Origin: Kitasatospora indigofera
GTDB lineage: Bacteria; Actinomycetota; Actinomycetes; Streptomycetales; Streptomycetaceae
Length of the DNA stretch: 64,000 nt
Direction of reading: 5' to 3'
NCBI RefSeq assembly: GCF_014655955.1
Contig: NZ_BNBO01000003.1
Coordinates: forward strand, 191,321 to 255,320
In this document: piece by piece, positions 42,812 to 51,236 of the stretch
How the letters are laid out: each line of letters opens with the position of its first letter
Position numbering within the stretch: the first letter of the stretch is position 1
Notes under the pieces: model-generated
What the model was told of the DNA's origin: nothing
The model's input: only the letters and a program-made list of their open reading frames with translations
Database searches by the model: none
Position numbers and translations under genes: made by a program

Positions 42812-43495
42812 TCAGCGCACCGGCACCCGCTGCGGGGCCAGCAGCTCGCTCGGCTGGACCAGGACGTGGCCGGCGCCGGTGAAGGCCATCTCCCAGCCCT
42901 CGGTGGCCGTGCCGCGCCGCCGCCAGGCCTCGGTGTTGCTGCTCTGCGCCTGGAGCTGCACCTCCAGCCCCGAGGACCAGCCGACCACCGCGTCGGCGTC
43001 CGCGTACACGTACCGGCCCGGCTCGACCCGCATCACCAGCGGCTGGCCCGAGGTCATCAGCACCAGCCGGCCGCTGCCGGTCAGCTCCAGGCTCCGGGTG
43101 CCCACCCCGGCGATCCGCTCGCCGCCCTCGATGCCGACGACCTGCCAGCTGATCGTGGTGTCCATCGCCAGCACGTAGGTGCTGTTCACCGTCAGCCGGT
43201 CCCGCCGCAGGTCGAGGATGTGCAGGTGCTGCGCGAGGTTGGCGAGGTAGACCGTGCCGGTGCCGCTGCACCGCATCAGGTCCAGCTCGGTGGGGGCCAC
43301 GTTGGCCCGGTTGCGGCGGCCCGGCGGCGTCCAGCCGGTGAACTGGACCCGGCCGGTGTGGGCGACCATCGCGCCGCTGCGGGCCAGCACGTCGGCCGGG
43401 CCGCCGTCCAGCACCACCCGCAGCATCTGCGGGTTCTGCAGGGAGTAGCGCTCGGTGCCGGTCAGGGCGGCGTGGTCGAGAAGGGGGCTCTGCAC
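42812..43495 (-). CDS. AIM24-family protein (third gene of AIM24/TerD operon)
   Basis: A 227-residue beta-rich protein of the AIM24 (TRAP-like/DUF124) family. VLARSGAMVAHTGRVQF, LMRCSGTGTVYLANLAQHLHIL and GSGRLVLMTSGQPLVMRV are the repeated beta units, and GAGHVLVQPSE is the C-terminal signature seen in all three proteins of this operon. Bacterial AIM24 proteins have no settled function; the eukaryotic relative is a mitochondrial inner-membrane organiser. The GTG start has GAGGAG nine bases upstream and lies 12 bases after the preceding AIM24 gene. Confidence 0.88.
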   Translation of the reverse strand: MQSPLLDHAALTGTERYSLQNPQMLRVVLDGGPADVLARSGAMVAHTGRVQFTGWTPPGRRNRANVAPTELDLMRCSGTGTVYLANLAQHLHILDLRRDRLTVNSTYVLAMDTTISWQVVGIEGGERIAGVGTRSLELTGSGRLVLMTSGQPLVMRVEPGRYVYADADAVVGWSSGLEVQLQAQSSNTEAWRRRGTATEGWEMAFTGAGHVLVQPSELLAPQRVPVR

Positions 43496-43507
43496 GGTGG
43501 TCGCTCC

Positions 43508-44200
43508 TCAGCCGCGGATCTTGAGTCGGTCGGAGGTGTCCTCGCTGGGCTGGACGACGACGAAGCCCGAGCCCTTGAAGCCCAGCTGCAGGGCCTCGCC
43601 GCTGCCGCGGCCGATCAGCGCGCCGACCTTGACGGTGCGCCGGGTCTTGATCTCCAGGCCGGTGGTCCAGGCGACCAGCGCGTCCGGGTCGACGAAGGTC
43701 TCGGCCTCGGCGCAGTCCAGCACCACGGGCACGCCCCGGGAGGTGACGGACACCCAGCCGCTGCCGGACACCGTCACGTTGAACAGCCCGGTGCCGGCCA
43801 GCATCGCCGGGCCCTTCACCTTCTCGACCGCGCAGGTCAGCCCGGCGTCCATGGCCAGCAGGTGCGAGCCGTTGACCGACAGCGACTCGTTGTCGAGCTG
43901 CAGGTTGAGCACGTCGGCGCCGAAGTCGGCGAGATAGAGGGTGCCGTCCCCGGACCACCGCAGCAGCGGGCTGCGCTCGCCCGAGGCCCACTCCCCCAGC
44001 GCCCGCCGGAAGGTCTGCGAGACCGCCTCGTACTGCAGGAACCCGTCGTACGCGACCATCGCGCCCGGCTTCGCCAGGACGTCCTGGCCCGTCGTCACCG
44101 CGACCTTGCACATCGCGGCGCCGTGGTTGCTCATCCTGGCCGTCGCCGGGGACTCCAGGTACCCCTCCAGGTACGTGCCCGAGAGCGTCTGCCTCTGCAT
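43508..44200 (-). CDS. AIM24-family protein (second gene of operon)
   Basis: A 230-residue AIM24 paralogue. VLAKPGAMVAYDGFLQYE, LLRWSGDGTLYLADFGADVLNL and SGSGWVSVTSRGVPVVLDC align with the same positions in its neighbours, and GSGFVVVQPSED ends the domain. No signal peptide is visible, so it is probably cytosolic or peripherally membrane-bound. It lies 34 bases after the TerD-AIM24 fusion and 12 bases before the next AIM24 gene; one transcript is likely. The three AIM24 domains may form a hetero-oligomer. Confidence 0.88.
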   Translation of the reverse strand: MQRQTLSGTYLEGYLESPATARMSNHGAAMCKVAVTTGQDVLAKPGAMVAYDGFLQYEAVSQTFRRALGEWASGERSPLLRWSGDGTLYLADFGADVLNLQLDNESLSVNGSHLLAMDAGLTCAVEKVKGPAMLAGTGLFNVTVSGSGWVSVTSRGVPVVLDCAEAETFVDPDALVAWTTGLEIKTRRTVKVGALIGRGSGEALQLGFKGSGFVVVQPSEDTSDRLKIRG

Positions 44201-44234
44201 GATCCCGCCTACCTCTCCCGGACGCGTCCGGCTC

Positions 44235-45620
44235 TCAGACCTCGAACGGCTGGACGACGACGAAGTTGCCGGGGCCGCCCCTGAACTGCAGGCTGTACGA
44301 CTCCGCGGCGTGGCCCGCGTACGCCGAGCGCCGGATCCGCACCGGCGCCGTGGTGATCACCTGGGACCCCTTCGACCAGGCCACCAGGGCGTGCACGTCC
44401 GCGTAGGTCTCCGGCGCCGGGGTGACCGGCAGCACCACCGGGATGCCGTTGGTCTTCACCACCACCGTGCCGTGCCCGGTGAACTGGAGGGTGAAGAAGC
44501 CGCCGCCCGGCAGCCCCTCGCCCTCGATCCGCCGGACCTCGTGCTCCAGGCCGGCGTCGAAGGCCAGCACCCGGTCCGAGCTGACGCAGAACGAGTCGCC
44601 CTCCAGCCGGACCACGTGCAGGTGGCTCGCCTCGTCCGCGAGGAAGACCTGGCCCTCGCCGGAGACCCGCATCAGCTTCAGCTGCTGTCCGGTCAGGTTG
44701 GCGGTGAGCTTGCGCAGCACGCCGGAGCTCTCGTGCGCGAAGTCCGCCCTGCCCTGGTACGCCACCATGCTGCCCTGCAGCGCGAGCACGTCCTGGCCCT
44801 TGGTGAGGGTGAAGCGGACCAGGTTGTCGTTCTGCTTGAGCCAGCCGGTCTGCTCGGGCAGTTCGGCGTACTTGGTGAGCGAGATCTTCACGCCGGGGGC
44901 CGGGGCGGGAGCCTGCGCCTGGGCCGGGATCTGCACGGTGGCCGCCGGGGCGGGCACGGTCACGGGCGCTGCGGGCACGGGCGCCGCGAGCACGGGCGCC
45001 GCGAGCACGGGCGCGGGGGCGCCGGCGGGCACGGCCGCCGGGGGGACGGGCGCCGCGGGCGCGGGCGCGGGCGCGGGCGCCGGGTCGTCCTCGGCCACCT
45101 CGCCGCCGAAGTTCTCCAGCAGCGCCTGCAGCCCGCCGTCGAAGCCCTGCCCGACCGCGGCGAACCGCCACTCCCCGCCGCGCCGGTAGACGTCCGCCAG
45201 CATCACCGCGCGCTCGGTGCTGAACTCGGCGCCGGTGAAGGAGTACCGGCCGACCTCGGTGCCGCCCGCGACGATCCGGACGTGGCCCGCGCTCACCTGC
45301 GACATCCGGCCGTCGCCGTCGATGGTCGCGGTCAGGCTGAGCTTGTGGATGCTCTCCGGCACGGCCGAGAGGTCCAGCTGGAAGGACTCGGTGTCGTCCT
45401 GCCGGGCACCCAGCAGCCGCACCGCGTTCTCGGGGCTGGCCGGCTGGTTGAAGAAGACGAAGTACCGGTCGTCGCTCAGGCGCTCCTCGGCGTCCAGGCC
45501 GAAGCAGCTGATGTCGAACGTCAGCCCGGGCGCGGTCAGCCCGACCCCCAGGTAGAGGTCGGTCAGCGGCGTGAGGTCACCGATCCGGATCCGGGACGCC
45601 TTGGCGAGTTCTCTGGTCAT
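44235..45620 (-). CDS. TerD-AIM24 fusion protein
   Basis: A 461-residue protein with a TerD domain (about 1-178), a 65-residue Ala/Pro linker (179-243) and an AIM24 domain (244-461). The TerD part shows LTFDISCFGLDAEERLSDD, FFNQPASPENAV, and DTESFQLDLSAVPESIHKL, typical of the calcium-binding stress proteins of the tellurite-resistance family. The AIM24 part has VLALQGSMVAYQGRADF, LMRVSGEGQVFLADEASHLHV and GNFVVVQPFEV. ATG 45620 was chosen because the TerD fold begins at once. It is the first gene of a three-gene operon with two free AIM24 proteins. The fusion directly ties a stress-response domain to AIM24. Confidence 0.92.
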   Translation of the reverse strand: MTRELAKASRIRIGDLTPLTDLYLGVGLTAPGLTFDISCFGLDAEERLSDDRYFVFFNQPASPENAVRLLGARQDDTESFQLDLSAVPESIHKLSLTATIDGDGRMSQVSAGHVRIVAGGTEVGRYSFTGAEFSTERAVMLADVYRRGGEWRFAAVGQGFDGGLQALLENFGGEVAEDDPAPAPAPAPAAPVPPAAVPAGAPAPVLAAPVLAAPVPAAPVTVPAPAATVQIPAQAQAPAPAPGVKISLTKYAELPEQTGWLKQNDNLVRFTLTKGQDVLALQGSMVAYQGRADFAHESSGVLRKLTANLTGQQLKLMRVSGEGQVFLADEASHLHVVRLEGDSFCVSSDRVLAFDAGLEHEVRRIEGEGLPGGGFFTLQFTGHGTVVVKTNGIPVVLPVTPAPETYADVHALVAWSKGSQVITTAPVRIRRSAYAGHAAESYSLQFRGGPGNFVVVQPFEV

Positions 45621-45735
45621 GGCGCTGAGAACGCCCCTCCCTGTGTGCCGGCCTGATTCCGGCGACCCTATCCCAGGGAGGTCGGTCGGCAGCAGGCCCG
45701 GCCCGGGGCCTTCCCGCCGGTGCGCGGGGCAGGCC

Positions 45736-46500
45736 CTAGCCGCAGGACTCGCCGGGCGCCGGCTCACGGGAGGCGGAGCCCGCCGGGCGGTCCCCCCGGG
45801 CGCCGGGGATGTGCGGCAGCCGGGCCGCGGAGACCACACCCTCCAGGTACCCGCGGGCCCGCTCGGTCCGCGGGTAGGCCTCCAGCAGCGCCCAGAACCC
45901 CGGACCGTGGTCGGGGACCAGCAGGTGCGCCAGCTCGTGCAGCAGCACGTAGTCGACGACGTACTCGGGCATGCCCTGCAGCCGGTGCGAGAGCCGGATG
46001 GTCCGCTCGCTGGGCGTGCAGGACCCCCAGCGCGAGTTCTGGTTGGTCACCCAGCGGACCTGCGCCGGCCGGGCCCGCCCGCCGAGGTAGGCGGCGGACA
46101 GCTCCCGCGCGCGGGCCGACAGGGCGTCGTCGCCGAGCACCCGGCGGCTCTCCTGCGCGGCCAGCCGGTCGAGCATCTGGGCCACCCAGCGCTGCTCCTC
46201 GGCGACCGACATCCGGGCCGGGATCAGGACCACGGTGCGGTCGCCCTCCCGGTAGGCGGAGACCGTACGGCTGCGGCGGGCGCTGCGGCGGACCTCCACC
46301 CGGGAGCGGTCGGCGGACTGGTCCGGACGGGATCCCTGGGCCGGTGACGGGAGCTGGGCGGGGGGCCGGTGCTGGGCGGGGGCCGCGGGTTCCGCCGGGT
46401 CCGGGCGCCCGCGCGTGCTCGGCGCCGCGACTCCCGACCCGGACGCTGCACGGGCACGCCGACGCGACGCCGGGGGATGGGGTTCCCGTTCGGCCGCCAT
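45736..46500 (-). CDS. YgjP/M48-type metallopeptidase
   Basis: A 254-residue protein with a disordered 75-residue N-terminus, then a DUF45 domain. VLLHELAHLLVPDHGPGFW has the HExxH zinc motif and the third His. NQNSRWGSCTPSERTIRLSHRL is the characteristic block before it. Relatives include E. coli YgjP. Substrates are unknown. It has no signal peptide and lies upstream of the TerD operon in the same direction (115-base gap), so it may or may not share its transcript. Confidence 0.88.
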   Translation of the reverse strand: MAAEREPHPPASRRRARAASGSGVAAPSTRGRPDPAEPAAPAQHRPPAQLPSPAQGSRPDQSADRSRVEVRRSARRSRTVSAYREGDRTVVLIPARMSVAEEQRWVAQMLDRLAAQESRRVLGDDALSARARELSAAYLGGRARPAQVRWVTNQNSRWGSCTPSERTIRLSHRLQGMPEYVVDYVLLHELAHLLVPDHGPGFWALLEAYPRTERARGYLEGVVSAARLPHIPGARGDRPAGSASREPAPGESCG

Positions 46501-46812
46501 GGCACACGACGTTACCGGTTACCCCTGACAGAAGTCCCGGTGCCTTGGCCGAAATGTTTCATGGAGTGATCGCGAACGAAAGGCCTACGGAGGATGACGC
46601 CGCGGTGAGCCGGGGCGGACCGGAAAGTTATCCACAGGGCATGCGAAGCACTCCTACGACCATAGGCCTGGCGCTGTGGACAACGCCGAGCGCGAGGGGC
46701 CGCCGATCCGGCATCCTGCGGGCAGCTCCCCGCCGGGGAGCACCGCCGCGACGCGGCCGGGCGTGGCCGCCGGCCCGCCCGGCTGTCCGGATCCGACCTG
46801 GAGGCACACCCC
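46501..46812. other. Divergent intergenic region with two DnaA boxes
   Basis: TTATCCACA (46628-46636, plus strand) and TTGTCCACA (46683-46675, minus strand) are both exact DnaA boxes, facing each other 38 bases apart. They lie 130-185 bases upstream of the ThiF-like gene. No gene is supported in the region; a short plus-strand frame starting near 46676 is a shadow of the downstream gene. Confidence 0.7.
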
Positions 46813-47904
46813 ATGCGCCCGGTGCTCAAGCCCGCCCTCTCCCGCACCTGGCGGGACACCGAGACCCTGCAGTTCGGCACCGTCCACCGCCACGCCAGGG
46901 TGGTCGAACAGGCCGACGCGCCCTTCTGCTCCTTCCTCGGCCTGCTCGACGGCAGCCGGGAGCGGCCCGCGCTGGTCGACGCCGGTGAACGGCTCGGGCT
47001 CGGCCGCGAGCAGACCGCCGACCTCCTCGACTCGCTGGAGCAGGCCGGGCTGCTCGACGACGCCGCGGCCGGCCGGGAGGCACTGGCCCGCTACCCGCAG
47101 CCGCACCGCGACCTGCTCGGCCCCGACCTCGCCTCGCTCTCTCTGGTGCACCCCGAGCCCGGGGCCGGGCCGGCCGTCCTGAGCGGCCGGGCCGCCGCCC
47201 GGGTCGAGGTGCGCGGAGCCGGGCGGGTCGGCGGCGCGATCGCCGCCGTCCTGGCGGCGGGCGGGATCGGCGGCGTCACCGTGCTGGACACCGGCCGGGT
47301 CACCCCCACGGACTGCTCCCCGGCCGGCCTGCCGCCCACCGAGGCCGGCCGGCTGCGGACCAGCGCCGCCCGCGCCGCCGTCGACCGGGCGAGCGGCCGC
47401 GGACCGGCCTCGCACCCGCGCCGCGACCGGGCCGGCGGCCCGCCGCCCGCGCTCGTGGTGCTCGCGCCCCGCGACGGCGGCGGGGGCTTCGCCGGCGGCG
47501 CGGTCGAGGCCCGGCGCCTGATGCGGGCCGGTGTGCCGCACCTCTACGTGGGCGTCGTGGAGCACCTCGGCGTGGTCGGCCCCCTGGTGCTGCCCGGCGC
47601 CTCGGCCTGCGGCGGCTGCCTGGCCCTCAGCCGCACCGACGAGGACGCCGCCTGGCCCCGGCTGCTCGCCCAGCTCGCCGAGGACGGCCCCGGGCGGCCC
47701 CGCACCCCCGCCTGCGACAGCGCCCTCGCCACCGCCGTGGCCGGGCTGGCGGCCCTGCACGTCCAGCTGTACGTGGACGGCACCCGGCCGCCCAGCGTGG
47801 ACGGCTGGTGCGAGATCTCGGCCGCCGACGGCTTCGCCCGGCGGCTGCGACTGCCGGGCCACCCCGACTGCGGCTGTCTCTGGCAGCCGGCCGCGCAGCG
47901 CTGA
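46813..47904 (+). CDS. Orphan ThiF/ocin-like (E1-related) protein
   Basis: A 363-residue protein. An N-terminal winged-helix-like region (about 1-100) resembles the leader-peptide-binding part of azol(in)e-peptide (TOMM) cyclodehydratase partners. A ThiF/E1-like Rossmann region follows: VRGAGRVGGAIAAVLAAGGIGGVTVLDTGRVTPTD. ACGGCLAL and DCGCL give likely zinc-binding cysteines. The E1 nucleotide site appears incomplete and no YcaO partner or precursor peptide is visible nearby. GGAGG eight bases before ATG 46813 supports the start. The role is unknown. Confidence 0.78.
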   Translation: MRPVLKPALSRTWRDTETLQFGTVHRHARVVEQADAPFCSFLGLLDGSRERPALVDAGERLGLGREQTADLLDSLEQAGLLDDAAAGREALARYPQPHRDLLGPDLASLSLVHPEPGAGPAVLSGRAAARVEVRGAGRVGGAIAAVLAAGGIGGVTVLDTGRVTPTDCSPAGLPPTEAGRLRTSAARAAVDRASGRGPASHPRRDRAGGPPPALVVLAPRDGGGGFAGGAVEARRLMRAGVPHLYVGVVEHLGVVGPLVLPGASACGGCLALSRTDEDAAWPRLLAQLAEDGPGRPRTPACDSALATAVAGLAALHVQLYVDGTRPPSVDGWCEISAADGFARRLRLPGHPDCGCLWQPAAQR

Positions 47905-48055
47905 GCCGGCGCCGGCGGGGCCGCGCGCCCGGGCCGGGCCCGGGCTCCCGGGGCCCGGGACCGGCCGGCCGGCCCCGGCGGCGCACCGGGCGTCCGGGGC
48001 CGCCACCCGGCCCGGCGCGGGGCCCGCCGGGTGCCGTACTGTCAGCGCTCCCGCA

Positions 48056-48064
48056 CTATCCACA
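48056..48064 (+). promoter_or_regulatory. DnaA-box-like site upstream of the ABC1 kinase gene
   Basis: CTATCCACA fits the degenerate streptomycete DnaA-box consensus (third base A). It is 108 bases before the ABC1-kinase start. Its significance is unproven. Confidence 0.45.
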
Positions 48065-48171
48065 ATTCGGCCGGGCCCGCCCGCCGAGCGGGCACAATGA
48101 CGTAGTGACCGCCGTTCCTCAGGCCCCGCAGCTCGCGAGGGCCGCCGGGGGCGTCTGACTGGGAGGCCCGG

Positions 48172-49542
48172 GTGAGCGATCTTCCGCGCAAGGCAATGAC
48201 CCGTACGGCAAAGCTCGCAGCTCTGCCGCTGGGGATGGCCGGCCGGGCCACGCTGGGCCTGGGCAGGCGGATCGGCGGGCGCTCCGCCGAGGTGGTGACC
48301 GCCGAACTCCAGCAGGCCACCGCCGACCAGCTCTTCAAGGTCCTCGGCGAGCTCAAGGGCGGGGCGATGAAGTTCGGGCAGGTGCTGTCCGTCTTCGAGG
48401 CGGCGCTGCCCGAGGAGGTCGCCGGCCCCTACCGGGCCGCGCTGACCAAGCTTCAGGACGCCGCGCCGCCGATGCCCGCCGCCAAGGTGCACACCGCGCT
48501 GGCCGAGCGGCTCGGCCAGGACTGGCGGGAGAGATTCCGGAGCTTCGACGACAAGCCGGCCGCCGCCGCCTCCATCGGGCAGGTCCACCGGGCGGTCTGG
48601 CACGACGGCCGTGAGGTCGCGGTCAAGGTCCAGTACCCGGGCGCCGGCGAGGCGCTGCTCGCGGACCTCGCCCAGCTCAGCCGGGTGGCCTGGCTGCTCG
48701 GCCCGCTCATCCCCGGCCTCGACATCAAGCCGCTGATCACCGAGCTGCGGGAGCGGGTCGCCGAGGAGCTGGACTACGAGCTGGAGGCACAGGCCCAGAG
48801 CCGGCACGCGGCGGAGTTCGCCGGCGACCCGGACATCGTCGTCCCGGGCGTGGTGGCCCAGGCCGACCAGGTGCTGGTCACCGAGTGGATGGGCGGCACC
48901 CCGCTCGCCGAGGTGATCGCGAACGGCACCCAGGAGGAGCGCGACCGGGCCGGCCACCTGCTCGCCCGCTTCCTGTTCGCCGGCCCCTCCCGCACCGGCC
49001 TGCTGCACGCCGACCCGCACCCCGGCAACTTCCGGCTGCTGAAGGACGACGGCCCGGCCGGCACCTGGCGGCTCGGGGTGCTCGACTTCGGCACGGTCGA
49101 CCGCCTGCCCGGCGGCCTGCCCTCCCCGATCGGGGACTCGCTGCGGATGGCGCTGGCCGGCGACGCCTCGGGCGTCCTCGACATGCTCCGCGAGGAGGGC
49201 TTCGTCAAGCCCTCGATCCGGCTCGACCCGGACGCGGTGCTGGACTACCTGCTGCCGATCATCGAGCCGGCCACCGTGGAGACCTTCCACTTCACCCGGG
49301 CCTGGATGCGCTCGCAGGCGGCCCGGATCGCCGACCCGCGCTCCCCCGCCTACAACCTGGGCAAGCAGCTCAACCTGCCGCCCTCGTACCTGCTGATCCA
49401 CCGGGTGACGCTGAGCACCATCGGCGTGCTCTGCCAGCTCGGTGCCAACGCGCCGTTCCGCGCCGAGATGCTGGAGTGGCTGCCCGGCTTCGCCCCGGCG
49501 GCCGCGCCGGGCGGCACCGCGGAGGCGCTGAAGAAGCGCTGA
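48172..49542 (+). CDS. ABC1/UbiB-family atypical kinase
   Basis: A 456-residue protein of the AarF/UbiB/ADCK family. KGGAMKFGQVLS is the KxGQ motif of the N-terminal extension, AAASIGQVHRA is the Ala-rich nucleotide loop, VAVKVQYPG carries the lysine, HADPHPGNF the catalytic loop and LDFGTVDRL the metal-binding DFG. Members support quinone synthesis or lipid homeostasis in membranes and act mainly as ATPases. Actinobacteria use menaquinone, so a lipid or isoprenoid role is likely, but the partner is unknown. GGGAGG five bases before the GTG supports the start. Confidence 0.93.
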   Translation: MSDLPRKAMTRTAKLAALPLGMAGRATLGLGRRIGGRSAEVVTAELQQATADQLFKVLGELKGGAMKFGQVLSVFEAALPEEVAGPYRAALTKLQDAAPPMPAAKVHTALAERLGQDWRERFRSFDDKPAAAASIGQVHRAVWHDGREVAVKVQYPGAGEALLADLAQLSRVAWLLGPLIPGLDIKPLITELRERVAEELDYELEAQAQSRHAAEFAGDPDIVVPGVVAQADQVLVTEWMGGTPLAEVIANGTQEERDRAGHLLARFLFAGPSRTGLLHADPHPGNFRLLKDDGPAGTWRLGVLDFGTVDRLPGGLPSPIGDSLRMALAGDASGVLDMLREEGFVKPSIRLDPDAVLDYLLPIIEPATVETFHFTRAWMRSQAARIADPRSPAYNLGKQLNLPPSYLLIHRVTLSTIGVLCQLGANAPFRAEMLEWLPGFAPAAAPGGTAEALKKR

Positions 49543-49576
49543 CCCGTCGTCCGGCCCGGCGGGCCGGACGCACGGC

Positions 49577-49611
49577 GATGGCCGCTCCCCCGGTCCGGGG
49601 GAGCGGCCATC
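49577..49611. terminator. Bidirectional hairpin terminator
   Basis: A perfect GC-rich stem of about 16 bp (49577-49593 with 49595-49611) lies between the converging ABC1 kinase and coiled-coil genes. Confidence 0.85.
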
Positions 49612-49665
49612 GTCACGGCGGGGGTGGAACGCGGAGCCGGCCGGACGGGCTCCGGGGCCCGCGGG

Positions 49666-50064
49666 TCACATCACCGCGAGGGCCAGCGCCTTACGGGCCC
49701 GCAGGGAGGCCCGCTCGGCCTTCCGGATGAGCTTCTGGGCCCTGACGACCCGTAGGCCGAGGCGTTCGTGCTCGGCCTCTTGCAGGCGGTCCTGCATATG
49801 GGCGCGAGCCAGGGATTCGTGGAGGAGTTGCATCTCGAGGGTCCTGTTCTGGATCTGAAGTTCGGTGGTCTGCTCTGCGCGGACGGTGGGATCGACGGCG
49901 GCGGCGGTCATGTGGTGGTCCTGCTCGTGCTGCGTGCTCGGAAAGGGGATGCTGCGGGCTGCGTCCGCCTTGGCGGCGGCGAGGCGTACGGAGTGGCGCA
50001 GGGCACTGTCCAGCGGGGGCTGCTCTCCCCGGCGGACGGCGTCGGCACCGAGCGCGGGGTTCAC
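49666..50064 (-). CDS. Small coiled-coil protein downstream of wblC
   Basis: A 132-residue basic protein. Residues after about 60 form a long predicted helix/coiled coil (TTELQIQNRTLEMQLLHESLARAHM, a block of heptads, then EHERLGLRVVRAQKLIRKAERASLRARKALAL). Its GTG overlaps the wblC stop (GTGA), so it is translationally coupled to the regulator. I do not recognise a family. The arrangement suggests it acts with WblC or in the same response. Confidence 0.65.
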   Translation of the reverse strand: MNPALGADAVRRGEQPPLDSALRHSVRLAAAKADAARSIPFPSTQHEQDHHMTAAAVDPTVRAEQTTELQIQNRTLEMQLLHESLARAHMQDRLQEAEHERLGLRVVRAQKLIRKAERASLRARKALALAVM

Positions 50065-50336
50065 GCGACGGCCTCGGTCTTGCGCGGACGGCCCCGGGGA
50101 CGCTTCCGGGCCACGACGACGCCCTGGACGAAGAGCTCGCCGCCCCAGACGCCCCACGGCTCACGCCGCTCCAGCGCACCGGCCAGGCAGGCCTCCTTGA
50201 CCGGGCAGGCCCCACAGAGGGACTTCGCGTACTCGACGTCCGCCGGGGTCTCGGCGAAGAAGACCTCCGGGTCGAAGGCGCGGCACGGGATGGGAAGGCC
50301 CAGGGCCTCGGCGTCGTCGATCGCGGTGAGCTGCAT
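50061..50336 (-). CDS. wblC: WhiB-family Fe-S regulator WblC (WhiB7-type)
   Basis: A 91-residue protein with four Fe-S-binding cysteines (C18, C41, C44, C50 in PCRAF and LCGACPVKEAC), the GVWGGE turn and a C-terminal AT-hook (RPRGRPRK). The AT-hook is the mark of WhiB7/WblC, which activates intrinsic resistance to ribosome-targeting antibiotics together with the housekeeping sigma factor. I chose the ATG at 50336 because GGAGG lies eight bases upstream and the size matches M. tuberculosis WhiB7; an in-frame GTG at 50429 would add 31 residues. Leader-mediated attenuation is known for whiB7/wblC. A terminator-like hairpin lies 200 bases upstream. Confidence 0.92.
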   Translation of the reverse strand: MQLTAIDDAEALGLPIPCRAFDPEVFFAETPADVEYAKSLCGACPVKEACLAGALERREPWGVWGGELFVQGVVVARKRPRGRPRKTEAVA

Positions 50337-50526
50337 AAGAGAAACCTCCGGGGGGTCGGCCTGGTCGGCCTTGGTGATCTGGTCTGTCGTCGGTACGGAC
50401 GGGAGGGGCGGTGTGATGACCGTGGACACTGTGGGCGTCTTCCTCGTCTTTTCAGTGGGTCCGGTTCAGCTGGCTGGTGGGGCCGAACCGGAGGCCCCGG
50501 AGGGCCTGGGTGGTCTTACGTACCGG

Positions 50527-50573
50527 ACAAAACAGAAGGGCCGCGGATCCCGGTGTACGGGTTCCGCGGCCCT
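50527..50573 (-). terminator. Hairpin with U-rich tail between orphan gene and wblC (possible attenuator)
   Basis: On the minus strand a 10-11 bp stem (50573-50563 with 50547-50537), extended by four pairs past one mismatch, is followed by TCTGTTTTGT (50536-50527). A U-rich tail is rare in this window, where most terminators lack one. It ends the orphan gene 25 bases past its stop, or acts as the attenuator of wblC transcription. Confidence 0.75.
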
Positions 50574-50597
50574 GGAGGGTGCCGACCTGATGCTGAC

Positions 50598-51044
50598 TCA
50601 GGTGCGTTCTCTCCAGGGTTCAGGCCCGCGGAAGGCCCTGCTCCGGATGACCGAGGCGCCGATAAAGGCGGCCTTGGCCTGGTTGATCAGCTGCTCGTTC
50701 TGCTTCTGGGTGATTCCGGCACCGATGACCTGCGCATAGTCGCCATGCTTGGCGGCTGCTACTGCTGCCTTCGGTGCCTGGGTCGGTCGCTCGTCACGCA
50801 GATCGCGGGACATGGCGTCCATCGCCCAGTCACGGGACAGACCCGTCTCGACGGCGCCGGCTCCCGTGCTGCCGCCAGTGTTCCCAAGGGCACTGACAAC
50901 GGGCACGACGGAGACAACGGTGGTGTCGAGACCCAGACCGGCCGCGGCAAGCAGGGCGACAAGAGCCTGCTCGGGGGCAACGCACAGGGAGGCAGCGGCG
51001 ACGGTCTGGCCAGTCAGTTTGGTGATCATCGTCTTGGTTTCCAC
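50598..51044 (-). CDS. Orphan gene between WblC-type promoter and wblC
   Basis: A 148-residue protein that I do not recognise. AGGAGG lies eight bases before GTG 51044, an ideal ribosome-binding site. The N-terminal half is hydrophobic and Ala/Val-rich (QALVALLAAAGLGLDTTVVSVV); the C-terminal half is polar (AAKHGDYAQVIGAGITQKQNEQLINQAKAAF). Third-position GC is visibly lower than in neighbouring genes (many GCT, GTT, CGT and GCA codons), which suggests recent acquisition or weak selection. The gene sits within the space between a WblC-type promoter and wblC, so it may be part of the wblC transcript. No signal peptide is certain. Confidence 0.6.
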   Translation of the reverse strand: METKTMITKLTGQTVAAASLCVAPEQALVALLAAAGLGLDTTVVSVVPVVSALGNTGGSTGAGAVETGLSRDWAMDAMSRDLRDERPTQAPKAAVAAAKHGDYAQVIGAGITQKQNEQLINQAKAAFIGASVIRSRAFRGPEPWRERT

Positions 51045-51236
51045 TGTCTTCGCCTCCTCTCGGCGTCTCGCGGTGCCCAGTCCCCCGGGCTCCGGCTGTT
51101 CGGATGTCTGTCTCGGTGAAGCTTCTTCTCGGTAAGGCTTGTGGCCGCGCGCTGTGATACGCACGACACGCAGGGGAAGGCCGTTTCAGGAGTGACCCCG
51201 TACGGCTTGCGATCTCGTCCCCTTGACCGCTCCGGC

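Noticed and set aside
46628..46683. Chromosomal replication origin
   Set aside because: Only two DnaA boxes, and no dnaA, dnaN or AT-rich unwinding region nearby.
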